From: Blastococcus sp. TML/M2B
Lineage (GTDB): Bacteria; Actinomycetota; Actinomycetes; Mycobacteriales; Geodermatophilaceae
Direction: 5' to 3'
DNA length: 64,000 nt
Assembly: GCF_016612865.1 (NCBI RefSeq)
Contig: NZ_JAENZZ010000003.1
Location: 124,001-188,000, forward strand
Under the pieces are notes generated by a model, which was not told the DNA's origin, did no database searches, and was given only the letters and a program-made list of their open reading frames with translations. Numbering within the stretch: the first letter of the stretch is position 1; each line of letters starts with the position of its first letter. Position numbers and translations under genes: made by a program. This document shows positions 63,929 to 64,000 of this stretch, piece after piece.

Positions 63929-64000
63929 TCAGCTGAGCAGGCCGCGGACGTCGTCGGCGGTGAGCGCCCCGGAGCTCAGCCGCGCCGTCGTCGACCACCC
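63929..64000 (-). CDS. C-terminal fragment of a truncated gene
   Basis: The last 23 residues before a TGA read GWSTTARLSSGALTADDVRG followed by LLS; the gene runs off the right edge. The phrase looks like a real C-terminus, but no family can be named. A 105-bp gap separates it from the convergent flotillin gene. Confidence 0.4.
   Translation of the reverse strand, partial: GWSTTARLSSGALTADDVRGLLS

Overview
The window is about 64 kb of very GC-rich DNA from an actinobacterial chromosome, centred on the replication origin. Gene content, gene order, frequent GTG starts and strong third-position GC fit the Actinomycetia. The gnd gene between dnaN and recF, the parA-parB/trx/murJ block and the rpsF-dnaB block resemble the family Geodermatophilaceae (Geodermatophilus, Blastococcus, Modestobacter); this family placement is inference from general similarity, not a search.

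Layout. 0-10 kb (minus strand): gyrB, an amino-acid permease, an uncharacterised gene, dciA, recF, gnd and dnaN, followed by a 1.0-kb oriC candidate and dnaA (10.1-11.8 kb). 12.5-18 kb (plus): rpmH, rnpA, yidD, yidC, jag, rsmG, parS-like sites, parA, parB. 18-30 kb (minus): ddl-like ligase, PLP aminotransferase, cwlM, trxA, trxB, a pseudokinase, murJ, a large membrane-anchored surface protein and a NUDIX hydrolase. 30-35 kb: CCA-adding enzyme, secreted metalloprotease, MFS transporter, YqgE, lipoprotein. 35.7-37.4 kb: ino1 and its padR. 37.7-42.4 kb: a zinc-ribbon protein, a class A PBP and a GT87-like membrane protein. After nfo and a surface protein comes rpsF-ssb-rpsR-rplI, then dnaB (44.5-48 kb). 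48-64 kb is more accessory: DUF2804, a secreted alpha/beta hydrolase, a fatty-acid desaturase with its reductase, a PucR-type regulator with a three-gene cluster, a methyltransferase, an AGPS-like flavoenzyme, DNA polymerase IV, a DinB-fold protein and an NfeD/flotillin pair.

The window holds replication initiation and elongation (dnaA, dnaN, dnaB, ssb, gyrB, dciA, recF), segregation (parABS), membrane-protein insertion (yidC), and envelope synthesis and its control (murJ, pseudokinase, cwlM, ddl, PBP, ino1). Most of the order matches the mycobacterial region around dnaA. Differences are the split of MviN into two genes, no sigM between murJ and trxB, and extra genes.

The least explained content is non-coding: a dispersed repeat of about 100 bp in three intergenic regions including oriC, a double-hairpin repeat abutting two stop codons, tandem palindromes and a perfect DnaA box upstream of dnaB, and several origin-proximal parS-like palindromes. 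Nine genes, many of them core, carry one apparent frameshift each, which points to base-level errors in this assembly or unusual decay. No rRNA, tRNA, CRISPR array or insertion sequence was recognised.
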